In this document: positions 12,700 through 23,344 of the stretch, in pieces
Numbering within the stretch: position 1 is the stretch's first letter
Layout: each line of letters starts with the position of its first letter
From: Nectonema munidae
Lineage: Eukaryota > Nematomorpha > Nectonematoida > Nectonematidae
Direction: 5' to 3'
DNA: 64,000 bases
NCBI GenBank assembly: GCA_030549495.1
Contig: JAUIRK010000903.1
Coordinates: forward strand, 1,674,001 to 1,738,000
The notes under the pieces: model-generated
The model's input: the letters and a program-made list of their open reading frames with translations, nothing else
What the model was told of the DNA's origin: nothing
The model's database searches: none
Translations under genes and position numbers: made by a program

Positions 12700-13930
12700 C
12701 GCATCACTTTGAAGAAGGTGTGTTTTTTTGCAAATCTAAAAAAAATTATTTGAAGATTGACATTAAAATAAAGCTCAATCCGTTCTTTTCTGTACATATA
12801 TAATATGTGTTTAGTACAAAACAAACACATACATATTGTGGCGTAGACAGGTTTTACTGCTAGGGTATCATGCATATTAAAAAAAAAGGTTACAGATCGA
12901 CTAAAAGCAGTTTTTGGATAAGTCTATAAGAAATACCAAGAGTATGTACGCGTAGTGTAAACGTGGCCAGATTTAAGCTTATCTGAATAATTTTATCAAA
13001 TTACCGCGCGCAAGCAGTGCCAGATTTATTGTTTGAAGACTTTTTTGTATTAGAAGTGTCTAAAAGGAATAAGCCATTTTCGAAAAGCAAAATGAATAAC
13101 AAGACATTCTAATTCCTCACATTATTAATATATTCTATGCGTACTATATTAGCAAATTTTTTTTTGTCATATTACCTCGCTCTATCAACAAGCAAAAGGG
13201 AACTAAAGGATTCAGTTTGTCTTTGTTTAGATTACTAATCTATCTATGATAAAAAAAATTTTATATCTACCATAAAATATTAATTCTTGAATGCAATAAT
13301 TATTGTTAAGAAAAATTATCTTCAATCAAAGACAACATACTTTGTGTACTCATATGAGGACATTGGGATAAAACCTGTAAATTTTTATGAACTCAAGATT
13401 ATTTGTAGTCCACGCGATTAGTGTTCTTCTATCTTTCAGATATATCGTGTTTTGTAAAATTGTTATGCATGCATTGAAGGATATATTATGAGGCTATAAC
13501 AATAAGAGGCTAATTAGCCAAATACATGGCATAGGCTTATGACAGTTTGAATAAATCGCAACTTCTCCGAAGACGAAATATAGGTAATGGTTGGTGAGTG
13601 ATGATTTAAGATTATAAACATACCAATGATTTATTATCAGGCCTAATTTAGATAATGCCTTACAAAAAGATGAATAAAAAGTTAAATAATGCGTAGATTA
13701 TAGAGTGTAGATTTGAATAACTCAAAAACAATACAAAATTATTTGGATTTATAATTAAGTTAGGCATACAGAAGCCATAAATAGGGAAACGCAACAGATA
13801 TTATGCAGCTTTAGCATGCACCACAATAAAACAAAGCAATGTTGGAGAGGTAGTTAAAAAATGAAGATTTTGATGGCAATACTTGGGCTAAAGAACGTGA
13901 AATGAAACCTCTTCCTCCTTCCATGACATA
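12700..13930. other. AT-rich DNA without recognised gene
   Basis: Only short, stop-bounded frames without recognisable domains. Confidence 0.4.
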
Positions 13931-13944
13931 CAGTATCAGCAAGC

Positions 13945-14910
13945 ATCTTGCTCTGTTTCAATAATATTGGTAATAAAGAATCGATATTGCCTTGTTTTGA
14001 GGTTTACTCGGCAAAGCCTGTAACAGTCGCGCGAGATGAAAGAAGTTTTTCAAAATTTAAACTAAGCCTCAAAAACCTGCAAAATAAGGCACCAAATTCT
14101 GGGCTATATGTGATACTCAAGCCTTTTATGTTTGGAGAAAGAAGCCGTACTTAGATAAAAACTTTGATTCGGTTTAAAAAATTTAGCTGAAAAAGTTGTC
14201 TTAGAATTATCCAATAGTCTCAAAGGTCATAACATTTCTTTTAATAATTTGATGAAAACTTTCTTGGAAAAAAACATAACATCTATAGGTACAATGAAAA
14301 AAATAAAACATCATTACCTGAAAATTTTGCTTTTGCCAAGGGAAGAACTTTAGCTTTGTTTTTATTTCATTAAAATGTTACACTACTAACTTATATGCTT
14401 AAAAAATATAAGGCTCTGTCTGTTACTCCAAAGTACATATCATCATTGAAAAGAGATTGATAACTACAAAAATAGTTCCCTTGATGATAATAAATGATTA
14501 TAATAGAACAAGAGGGAGCGTGGATAGTTTTGACCAAAAACTTTCTTATTACACAGTTTCAAGAAAGACTAAGAGATGAACAATGGCTGTCTTTTTAAAT
14601 ATAATTGATATATCTGATTTGATTTCTTATATTTTATTTACAGATATCACAAACAAATATAACGGAAATTGTGCTTATAAAAGAAGAATTTTTCTAGATG
14701 TTTTAGGAAAGCAGCTTGTAAACTCACACATTGAAAGAAGAAAAACTTTCCGCAGAAATGCTAAAGAAAAATTTTATAGAAATTAAAAGCAAAGTAACAC
14801 AGAATGACTGTGAAAACAAAAAAAAAAGGAGTAGATGTTATCTGTGTGAAAAACCGACAATAAGTTTGATTCAATGTGTTACAAATGTGAAAATTTTGTT
14901 TGTAAAGAAT
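13945..14910 (+). mobile_element. piggyBac transposase fossil with adjoining hAT-like piece
   Basis: From about 14080 the plus-strand frames follow piggyBac order. Near 14090-14150 comes NSGLYVILKPFMFGE. Near 14222-14340 comes LKGHNISFNNLM then TSIGTMKKIKHHYL. Near 14470-14560 comes DYNRTRGSVDSFDQK then YYTVSRKTKR. Near 14583-14700 comes MAVFLNIIDISDLISYILF. The C-terminal cysteine finger has RSRCYLC and CYKCENFVCKE (near 14833-14910). Stops and frame changes interrupt it; one frameshift falls inside the finger. Just before, 13995-14075 reads PVTVARDERSFSKFKLSL, which resembles a hAT dimerisation domain instead, so two transposon remnants may be joined here. Confidence 0.72.
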
Positions 14911-14979
14911 AAAGTTTGCAAAAATGCCGTTGATTTTCTATTATTTTTTATTTTTATTTTGTATATTTAAAATAATAAA

Positions 14980-15900
14980 GCTCAATACTGAACTAAATTT
15001 TGTATTTTCGATTAATACGAACCCAAAGGGTAAATATTGCGCCAAAAATTAATGGTTAATGAAGGTTAAAGGGATATTTCGACTCTAAGCGTTTTCCTCC
15101 GCTTTCTACCTGAATTGACTCATAGAGTCGAAAATTCTTTTTTTAAAGACACTTGTCATACCATCTTATTATATTCCTATCTATCAACTTTTTGTATTTC
15201 TTGGTTAGAGACGATAATACTACACGAAATATTTTCGTTTTTGAATAAACGAAAAATTTTTAACATCTACACTACCATAAAAAGCTATTTTTCTATCACG
15301 AATCATTCTTTCTAAAAACAAAATATCAGAATCAATTTCTTTTTTTCAAAAGCAGTTTTTCCAATTTTCTTTTTTTCTAAAACATTTTTTGGTCAAAATA
15401 GCATTGTTTTATCTAATTTACTTTTGAATTATAAAATCTTTTTATTATTTTGATTCTTTTCAACTTTAAGCTTCTTTATTTTGTTATATTTAGATCAAAA
15501 TAGAAGAACTATATTGTATTTATTTTTTTACATTCTACTTATTTATATATATTTTTTTTTATGTATTTTAACGCCATCTACAATTATTTTTTTGGCAATA
15601 TTTTATTTATTTGCTTGTGCAATACCTAAACATTAATATTTTTTAATATTATTTTAAACTAAAATACAACACCAAAAAAAGTAAGCGATGATTTGAAAAT
15701 GTTTGAGCAATAGAAACACCCCCCCCCCCCCTCCGGTACATATAACCGAGGCGGAGGTGGAGCTCCTGGAGTCGTAATATTCTGTCAGTAAGAGCCAGAG
15801 TCACAAATTTTAATGTGCGGCTCCCTCTTACCGGCTGCAAGTCAACATATGTGTGTGAAACAGTGAAGTAAAAGTAATATAAAAAAACTATTTTAAAAGT
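14980..15900. other. AT-rich DNA with a C-run
   Basis: No gene recognised. A run of about 14 C lies near 15718-15731. It is followed by a GC-richer patch (GGCGGAGGTGGAGCTCCTGG) that may be the decayed left flank of the hAT element beginning near 15905. Confidence 0.4.
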
Positions 15901-15904
15901 AACT

Positions 15905-16797
15905 ATTTTGGATCAACTTACCAGATGGGGTAGTACCTATGTTATGATAAAGCGCTTACTTGAATTAAAATCCGTTTTATTAGACACGGCAGATACTGAT
16001 GTATCTCTTACGGAATCATTCTGGGACCAAACGAAATGTTTAGAAAGGTTACTATATCAACCTTATGTAATAACCAAAAAACTTCAGAGCGAAGATTTAA
16101 CTCCTGGTCAATTTTTTAAAGAATGGAGATCCTTAATATTTTTTTTCTCTAATGTTAAAAGCTTGGTAGCAGACGAAATAAGAAGTTCGATGGTAAGAAG
16201 GGAATGCAATTTACTTCAAAATGAATTTCTGCTTGCTGGAATTTATTTTGATCCAAGGTACAGATGTCTACTTTCGCTTGAACAAATATCAAAAGCCAGA
16301 GAGTATGTCAAAAATATTGTGTGTAAAATGAGAACAGCTGACAATCAAAGCGATTTTTTAGCATTGCAAGAATATTCGAAATCTGTGGGGGAAATCTTCG
16401 TCAAGTAGTTCTTCACCTCTATATGAATTCGAAGAGATAACTTTTGATTTTGAGAAAGTTCCTGACAAGCAACAAAAAAGACAATCAAGAAAAAAATGCT
16501 TAAAAAAAATCAGTGTCGTCAACAATATCTGATTTTGAACTTCAGATCAAAAAATCTTTTTCTGAAATTGAAAAATTTGACCGTTTTTCGAATTTGTCTT
16601 GTGATGAAGCAATTAAAAGTTATTCTGAAATTATTAAAGACGAAGCTAAAATTATAACTGCTTTGCCTACAACACAAGTAAGTGTGGAACGCCTTTTTTC
16701 GGCTTTAAAAATTTTGAAATCAGATTTACGTAGTAGTCTCAAAGAGGACATTTTGGAAGCAATGCTATTTTTAAGAACAAACACATATAAATAAAGT
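15905..16797 (+). mobile_element. hAT transposase, C-terminal half, with two frame breaks
   Basis: It begins DQLTRWGSTYVMIKRLLELK, which is the 'TRWNSTY.ML.RLLEL' segment of hAT transposases. It continues through AGIYFDPRYRCLLS and ends in the dimerisation domain ALPTTQVSVERLFSALKILK then RSSLKEDILEAMLFLR. One break lies in GGGGG near 16388-16392, and after it the frame reads a serine run then YEFEEITFDFEKVPDKQQK. A second lies in the A run near 16502-16509. Both fall in homopolymers, so sequencing error or real decay is possible. The N-terminal zinc finger and first catalytic residues are missing. GGAGCCGGAGC motifs at 16936-16980 may mark the 3' flank. Confidence 0.8.
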
Positions 16798-17019
16798 TTT
16801 GAAATATTTGTCTAATTGGAAACGATATAAATCTTAAACTTTATGTATAATAATTAAGAATAGTATAATTTTGTATAAATAAACCGAACTTTATGTATAA
16901 GTGAAAGAAATCACAATAAATATTGAAAATATACTTGGAGCCGGAGCCGTAGTCAAAAAATCTATGCTCCGGAGCCGGAGTTAAGTAATTTTGAGAAGGC
17001 TCCGAAGACCTGCATATAA

Positions 17020-17920
17020 CACTTGGTAATGCAAGTGAACACCACTCTACCTCCCTATGGCATTTCGTAATATAAATATATCCCCTTAGCAGATTCTAAA
17101 TAAGTCAAAGATTTTTGAAATATGGCATAAATATTGTGAATGAACATATAATATATATATTTTATAATGTATTACTTTGTGTATTTTCATTGAGTCTGAA
17201 CCAGGAAACAGACTCACTATGGAAAGATCACAGCTAAGAGATCGATTTATTACAAAGAAAGGCAGCATATAAAAGATGCTGCATGGTTCATATCAAATCA
17301 ATTGGTTAAGTGGACTGATTATTCTGTACTGAAATACTTTGCCGCTTAAAAGTAAATCTTAAAATATGAAATGTTAACAATTTTAGCAACCAAATGTGAT
17401 CTAACTAGATTACTAACATAGAAAAGCAAGGAATCATCTTATATAATCTTCATATTATTACTATCTACATACAGTTCGTAAAGTAAATTATTTGAAAATA
17501 CACTTGGGCTAGGAATTGACGGAAAAAATTCGTGAATTTAATTTTGGCCCTTTTAAATTGAAGTTAGGTCTGATACTTTGGAAACGATAATTACATGATA
17601 ATAAAACAGTTTGCTCAGAAAATAATACAAGTGCAAGGTAGACTCTATACAAATTTAACACATTAGATCCAATAAGAATCAGACAATAAATAAGTCATAG
17701 AGGATAAACTAGAATACTTTTACTGTACTCAAATGAGTACAGCGCTACCCAATAGGTTAATCTTACTTAAAGGCAAACGTAGCATTTACCATTATCCACA
17801 GAGACACTTGAAAATACAAATAACTTTTATGAGAATCATTTATATACTTTACTTATACGTTTTATTAATAAAAAATGTTAAGGAAATTGTAAAAACATTG
17901 CGAACTATTCAGTGAAATCT
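17020..17920. other. AT-rich DNA without recognised gene
   Basis: No domain, tRNA or terminal repeat seen. Confidence 0.4.
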
Positions 17921-17927
17921 TGATTAA

Positions 17928-18045
17928 CCGGTTATCGACCACAGTCGACTTTACAAAAATAAAATCTCTGCGTTTATTAATGATTTTTAGTACAAATCTT
18001 CTGCTTTACATTAAGTATCGTCTGATTATTCTGGTCGATAACGAG
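17928..18045 (-). mobile_element. TTAA-flanked MITE (piggyBac-type), copy 1
   Basis: Flanked by TTAA at 17924-17927 and 18046-18049. The ends are CCGGTTATCGACCA and, inverted, CTCGTTATCGACCA. Internal CAGTCGACTTTACAAAAAT and CGTCTGATTATTCTGG match, in reverse orientation, the element at 62224-62351. 118 bp, non-coding. TTAA duplication is the hallmark of piggyBac transposition. Confidence 0.78.
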
Positions 18046-18049
18046 TTAA

Positions 18050-19428
18050 AAAAACTAATACAAGGAACAAAATGAATATCTAAAAATAAAGATACTATAA
18101 ATTTGAATTCTTAAATAAAAGACTTTGTTTAAATTATATTTAGCAATTATAATAAAGGCATTAATCCTAACTTGTGCATTCTATTACATTAAAATGAACT
18201 CTTTCAGTTACAGTAATCAATAGGGATAAAGATTCTAAACTTTAAATTATAGATAATACTTTTTTTTTTTATAGATTTAGTTTGTTTGTTGGTTGATTGA
18301 TATAGTTATGTGGTTAAAAAAATATTTGCCCCGTTGAAAAATTTGTGAGCTCTTGTTCGAATTCCTGCGTATATAACCTGCATATCAAATGATTAACAAG
18401 CCTTTATTTTTCATAGGAACAAATTAATAATGTTTTTTTTATAATTCAGAGACTATATAAATAATTCGCTCAAATTAAACGATATTCCAAGTGTATAAGT
18501 AAAAAAGAATGAGGGCGATTGCCCATTCGCCCTCATCTAGATCCGCTCCTGCAAATGAAGTTTACAAATTAAAAAAATAGATTTTAAATATTCATTGAAA
18601 GACTTTGTCTAAAAAAATAAAAGTAATATGGAAAGTCTACTCACAAACCAAAGTAGTCTATTAAATAATATAAATGAAGTATTTTTAAAATATACATCAA
18701 ACATTAAAATATGATGCGTAAACAACTTTGCGGTGTGAAAATCAAATATAGAAATTTGTTATTTGTCCTATATTTGCCTCTAAAAAATAACGCTTGAGCT
18801 GTATTCAAGAGAATAGTTAAATAATATTATAAAAATGGTAATACTTAGATAGAAAAAACATTGTAAATACAATTGGGCGTTTTCCAAAGGCAAACGCATG
18901 AGATATAAGTGTTAAATCTTAAACAAAAGTCTTTGGCTAGTTATGTGAATGACTGATCTAAAGAAAATCTTTTAAAGTAGAACCTCGGATTAGGGACACT
19001 TCAAAAATAGGGAGGCTTGGAATAGAATCGTTTTTCATAGGTAGATTAAATACAATTTTGAATCTTAGAAATAGAGACATTTTTTTCGGCAAAAATAAAA
19101 AATCCCTTGCTAGTTAAACTCATTGTATTTTTATAGTTTGAATTAGCTTGATAATAGATTAGCCGGGGTAGATTTGAGGCTAAATATATAAAGTTTTAAT
19201 TTAATTTTATGATGAGTTTAATTTTGCATAATTATTGTAAATTAAATATTTATTTAATATATAATTATCAAATTTTTATACTGGCAAAAAAATTCCAAAA
19301 GAGGTCGAGGTGTCGGCTTTAGCCCCCATCTGTACCTCCGCCCAGATGTAGGACCTATTTTTTATGAACTTACAAATTGTTAAATGAATAGTAAATGGGA
19401 TTAAAAATTCAGATACATCGTAATGGTT
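18050..19428. other. AT-rich DNA without recognised gene
   Basis: No gene or tRNA recognised. The AGAACCTCGGATTAGGGACA motif near 18980 resembles some Tigger-type ends, but I found no convincing partner. Confidence 0.4.
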
Positions 19429-19429
19429 G

Positions 19430-19575
19430 GTTGAAGATATCAAAGCACTTTCAGCCGTAAGGCTATATGCTCGCATTATGCTGATGGTTAATCACAATTT
19501 TTGTGAATTTGTTTTTAGAGTTGAGAGCCTTGGGGATCACACTCCTGACCTTCAAAATCGAAAAAAAATTCCTTA
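19430..19575 (-). mobile_element. tRNA-derived SINE, family 2
   Basis: Read on the minus strand it ends in AGCATAATGCGAGCATATAG then CCTTACGG, TGAAAGTGCTTTGATATCTT and CAACCAACC. The same tail occurs at 45550-45625 (plus) and around 45960 (minus). The tRNA-like head is decayed here. Confidence 0.7.
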
Positions 19576-20057
19576 GTCTCATAGTTAATATCCATAAATT
19601 TTAAAATTGAATATATACAGGTTTAAGTGTATTAGATTCAAAAATATTTTTAAAATTATAAGGATTTTTGATAATGTCATATTGTAAATTTAATAATAGG
19701 TTAAAGAAAAAGATCTTAAAAACTTTAGTAAAATTCAAAAAATTTACTTATTAATTTTAACAAATACTCATTTTTAGAAGCGGTTTGAAATTTTTATTTT
19801 GAAAAAACACGTATAAAAAATAATTAAAATAAAAACTATTTACTAATTGAAATATATTTATAAGAAACTTAAAATTTGATGATCTTACTAGTTAGTTCTT
19901 GGAACCCCCAATTTCCATTCCAAAAACTTTTAGTAGGACCTCTCTAGTATGATTCAATTAACACCCCGCAATCATTATTAATATTATAAGAAAATAATGC
20001 AAAAAGTATTGAAAATTACTTTTCAAATCGCTGTACCATAAATAAAGACAATTCTTA

Positions 20058-20560
20058 GGGGGCGTGAGCAATGGCGGTTCTAGATTTTCAAAAGTGTGTG
20101 GGGGGGGGGGGGGGGGGGGGGGGGTAAACAAGGGCCAAGTTTTTAAATCGATAATTTTTTATAAATTTTGCAATTTACCAAATACATTTGTTTTACTTTT
20201 TTTTTCTTTGAATTATTCCAATGAATTACAAAAGAGAGATATTTCTTCTCCTGGATGCAAAACCCACTCAAAAAAATTAAATTATAAAAAGTTTCGAGTA
20301 AATCCAGTAAAATAGATATTTGATGTGGAGGGGCCAACATGGGGTCCAGCCAAAAAACTGGGGGAGGGGAGGGGGGCATGGCCCCTCCTGGCTCCCCTTA
20401 AAACCGCCATTGGGCGTGAGTAAAGTTAATTAGATACTGCGTTTCGATAACTCAAGGGCTTGGGTTCGATACCGCATAAAGCCTACTTTCTTCATAGTTC
20501 GATACAAGCGGCGCAATTGTGCCTTTTCGATGAAAACACCCCACCGTACTTTTACCTTTA
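20058..20560 (+). mobile_element. tRNA-derived SINE, family 1, split by a hAT MITE
   Basis: The SINE starts GGGGCGTGAG at 20059-20068 and resumes GGCGTGAGTAAAGTTAATTAG at 20413. Box B GGGTTCGATACC is near 20461. The tail AGTTCGATACAAGCGGCGCA with TTTCGATGAAAACACCCC ends near 20545. The gap is exactly the element 20069-20412. Confidence 0.85.
20069..20412. mobile_element. hAT-type MITE with perfect 8-bp target duplication
   Basis: The termini are CAATGGCGGTTCTA and, inverted, CAATGGCGGTTTTAA. The flanks are GGCGTGAG at 20061-20068 and again at 20413-20420, an 8-bp target site duplication as hAT elements make. It is 344 bp, with a run of about 25 G near 20100 and G/C-rich subterminal DNA near 20350-20390. 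No transposase is encoded. It interrupts the SINE at 20058-20560, so it is younger than that SINE. Confidence 0.88.
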
Positions 20561-20564
20561 CTTT

Positions 20565-21175
20565 TAGTAGTATTCAGTCTCTTACTTTCCAACAACAGGA
20601 TGGGTGCTTCTCTAATATCCTCTCTCTCTAATACACATAAATCCCCTCTTAGATATTATTACAATTGCCAACTCTTTCCACACTATTCAGACGATCAAAC
20701 TTTTATCTTCACCTAAAACTCTCAAAAAGAAAACATGTTGAATACCAATACAATTTTCTACTGGCTAAATTTCGTTACAAATTGATTAAAAATATAATTT
20801 AACTCAATTAAATAAATTTTATGATCAAATTCCTTCAGTCAAACATTTAATCCAAAAACTTAATTTCTTCTCTTAACAGTTCACAATTTTAAAATAACAT
20901 TTTTTTCTTTTTTTATAAAAATATCTATGGGTTTCTATTCTTTTAGACACCTAATCTTCAAAAGCACCCTTTGTTTAATACTTCAAATACAATCCCTCTT
21001 ACCTCCTCTAACTTATTTAATAGGTAGGTAGGTGGATTTAAAACCACTTCCCAGCGTGTGCTGATATGCTCGCGTAAGGGAGATGGAAATGTGCATAGAG
21101 ATAAGAAGGAGTTGGGTTTAAAAATAGAAAATAAAAGGGAGGCAAATTAGTTTGTCATAAGGTTTTCAACGGTGA
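20565..21175. other. Unassigned DNA left of the Helitron
   Basis: No gene recognised. The Helitron 5' terminus should lie here or in the repeat that follows, but a bare TC start cannot be picked out by eye. Confidence 0.35.
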
Positions 21176-21179
21176 TGAT

Positions 21180-21720
21180 AGTTTTTCTTTATACTAACAT
21201 ACTTTAATATTTTAAGGATTCCATTTGCTTTCCTTGTAAGAAACTTTCCTTCTTTTTTTAAAGATATTTGTCTATCTTTTTACTAACATACTTTAACTTT
21301 GATTCCATTTGTTCTCCTTGTAAGAATCTTTTCTTCTTTTTTTTAAGATATTTTTCTATCTTTATACTAACATAGTTGACATCTTTAAGTATTTCACTCG
21401 CATTCTTTGTAAGATTATTTCCTTCTTTTTTTAAGATATTTGTCATTATTCTTATACTAACATATTTGACATCTTTAAGGATTCCATTTGCTTTCCTTGT
21501 AAGAAACCATTATCCTTTTATTAACTTATTTGTCATTATCTTTATTACTAACATATTTGACATCTTTAAGGATTCCACTTGCTTTCCTTGTAAGAATCTT
21601 TTCTTTTTTTTTAAGTTATTTGTCATTATCTTTATACTAACATATTTGACATCTTTAAGGCATCTTGAAAACAACACACCTTATTATACATTTTGCATCT
21701 TGAAAACACCACACCTCATT
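21180..21720. repeat. Minisatellite, units of about 83-100 bp
   Basis: The landmark ACTAACATA occurs near 21196, 21282, 21366, 21461, 21547 and 21646, within units also sharing GATTCCATTTGCTTTCCTTG, TAAGAA and TTCTTTTTTTAAGATAT. The last part (21660-21720) has a separate short duplication, CATCTTGAAAACAMCACACC. It precedes the Helitron ORF and may be part of that element. Confidence 0.8.
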
Positions 21721-21811
21721 ATACTACTTTTTTCTAGATTTATCGGATTTACTAATTCAAACGCGTTCAGAGTCGATATATATTCCAGTAGCACTCATCA
21801 TCAAATTTTAA

Positions 21812-23341
21812 GGAAATCGAATTAATTTAAGCAGTTACCATCTTGTCTCGTATTTAAAATTACCACGCATATCAAACAAATCTATAATAGAATCTACAAG
21901 AAAGATAGAATTCAATACAATAGAATTCAATCTACAAGAAACCGGAGAACGTAGGCACAATAATTCTTTACGTGAAGAACGAAGGCGTGCAAATGAGACT
22001 CTACAAGAAACCGAAGATCGTAGGCACAATAATTCTTTACGTGAAGAACGAAGGCGTGTAAATGAGACTCTACAAGAAACCGAAGAACGTAGGCACAATA
22101 ATTCTTTACGTGAAGAACGAAGGCGTGCAAATGAGACTCTACAAGAAACCGAAGAACGTAGATATTGCGATGCACTACGCCAAAGAATTAACAGATTTAA
22201 TAATACAAATAATCCAACTTCCTTTAATTCCGCAAGAATAAACAATCAAAATATTTTACCTGACTTGCATTATTTAGGTCAGTTTAACATTCTTTGTGAA
22301 CATTGTCGTGCAATCAAATTTCCAACAGAATCATTGAAGTGTTATGTTAACGGAAAAGTAACACTGCCAAATCTTGAAGATTTTCCACAAGAACTAAAAG
22401 ACTTATATTTAAGTGATTCTCCTAGAACAAGACATTTCCGTAAAAACATAAGAATCTATAATAATGCTTTTTGTTTTGCAAGTTTACAAGCAAATATACG
22501 TACACCACCTGGAAGTGGTACTCTATGTTTCAGGATTTCTGGACAAATGTATCATAGGTATGGTTCCTTGCATCCTGTTGAAAATCAAACACCCAATTTC
22601 AGTCAATTATATATTATTGAGCCAGCAACTGCATTGAATATGAGAAGGGCTAATCCATCCAATTTTACATGTAAAAGATATGTTATCGAAATAATTCAGA
22701 ATGTATTAAACAGAGTTTCACCATATGCTGCCGCATTTAGGCATATGACCGATGTTGAAAAAGAACAAGAAGAAATTGCAAAGCAAGAGAACCGTTTACC
22801 ATCAATAATAACAATGGTAATGCGTGAAGGTAATGACAGAAGAAGATATAATGCTCCTCTACACGAAGAAGTTGCTGTAATTTTCACCAGTAATGATGGT
22901 GCCCCTCCACTTAATAACCAAATTGTTGTATATCCCCATAATCAACCTCTTAGACACATTCCATATATTTCTGCAAACATTGATTCAATGATTTACCCAC
23001 TAATTTTTCCTAGAGGCGAAGCTGGATGGGACACAAATCTTAATCATTTTCCACAACATTCAACTCCGGTGCGCAATAGACTGACACAATTAGAATATTA
23101 TGTTTATAGGCTTGCTTTTAGAAATGATTTTTCCGCTTTGCATTTAGCAGAAAAATTATTTCAACAATTTTTGGTTGATGCCTATGTCAAAGTTGAAGGT
23201 CAACGCCTTTCTTTTATTCGAAATAATCAAAGGCAAGTTAGAACAGAAACTTATCAAGGTTTGGTTGACCATCTTCAAAGTACTGCATATATATTACCTT
23301 TTTCATCTAATTATAAAATGGCTGATAAAATATATTTGTGA
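21812..23341 (+). mobile_element. Helitron transposase, N-terminal part (Helitron_like_N)
   Basis: The frame is open from 21812. The codon at 22265 is TTG, so the true start is unclear and no ATG precedes the conserved part. Order: a repeat region (21932-22160); CEHCRAIKF with paired cysteines; then GSGTLCFRISGQMYHRYGSL, EEVAVIFTSNDG, and YPLIFPRGEAGWD followed by RLAFRN, which are landmarks of the Helitron N-terminal domain. It stops just after LPFSSN, where intact elements continue into the HUH nuclease region. The nuclease histidines and tyrosines and most helicase motifs are absent. The other end of the same protein reappears at 25721. Confidence 0.85.
21932..22160 (+). repeat. In-frame 69-bp coding repeat in the Helitron protein
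   Basis: Starts at 21932, 22001, 22070 and a partial unit at 22139. Each unit encodes 23 residues, LQETEERRHNNSLREERRR then ANET. The unit is highly charged and heptad-like, so a coiled coil is plausible. The three full units differ by only a few bases. ORFs on the opposite strand here are shadows of this repeat. Confidence 0.88.
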
Positions 23342-23344
23342 TTC

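Noticed and set aside
18978-19950. Tigger-type element with ends near 18978 and 19945
   Set aside because: The two ends share only a few bases when inverted, less than expected for terminal repeats.
21835-22245. Minus-strand repeat proteins (136 and 82 codons)
   Set aside because: They are antisense shadows of the in-frame coding repeat of the Helitron.
22265-23341. Start codon of the Helitron protein at 22265
   Set aside because: That codon is TTG and the same frame is open and protein-like back to 21812, including the 69-bp repeats.
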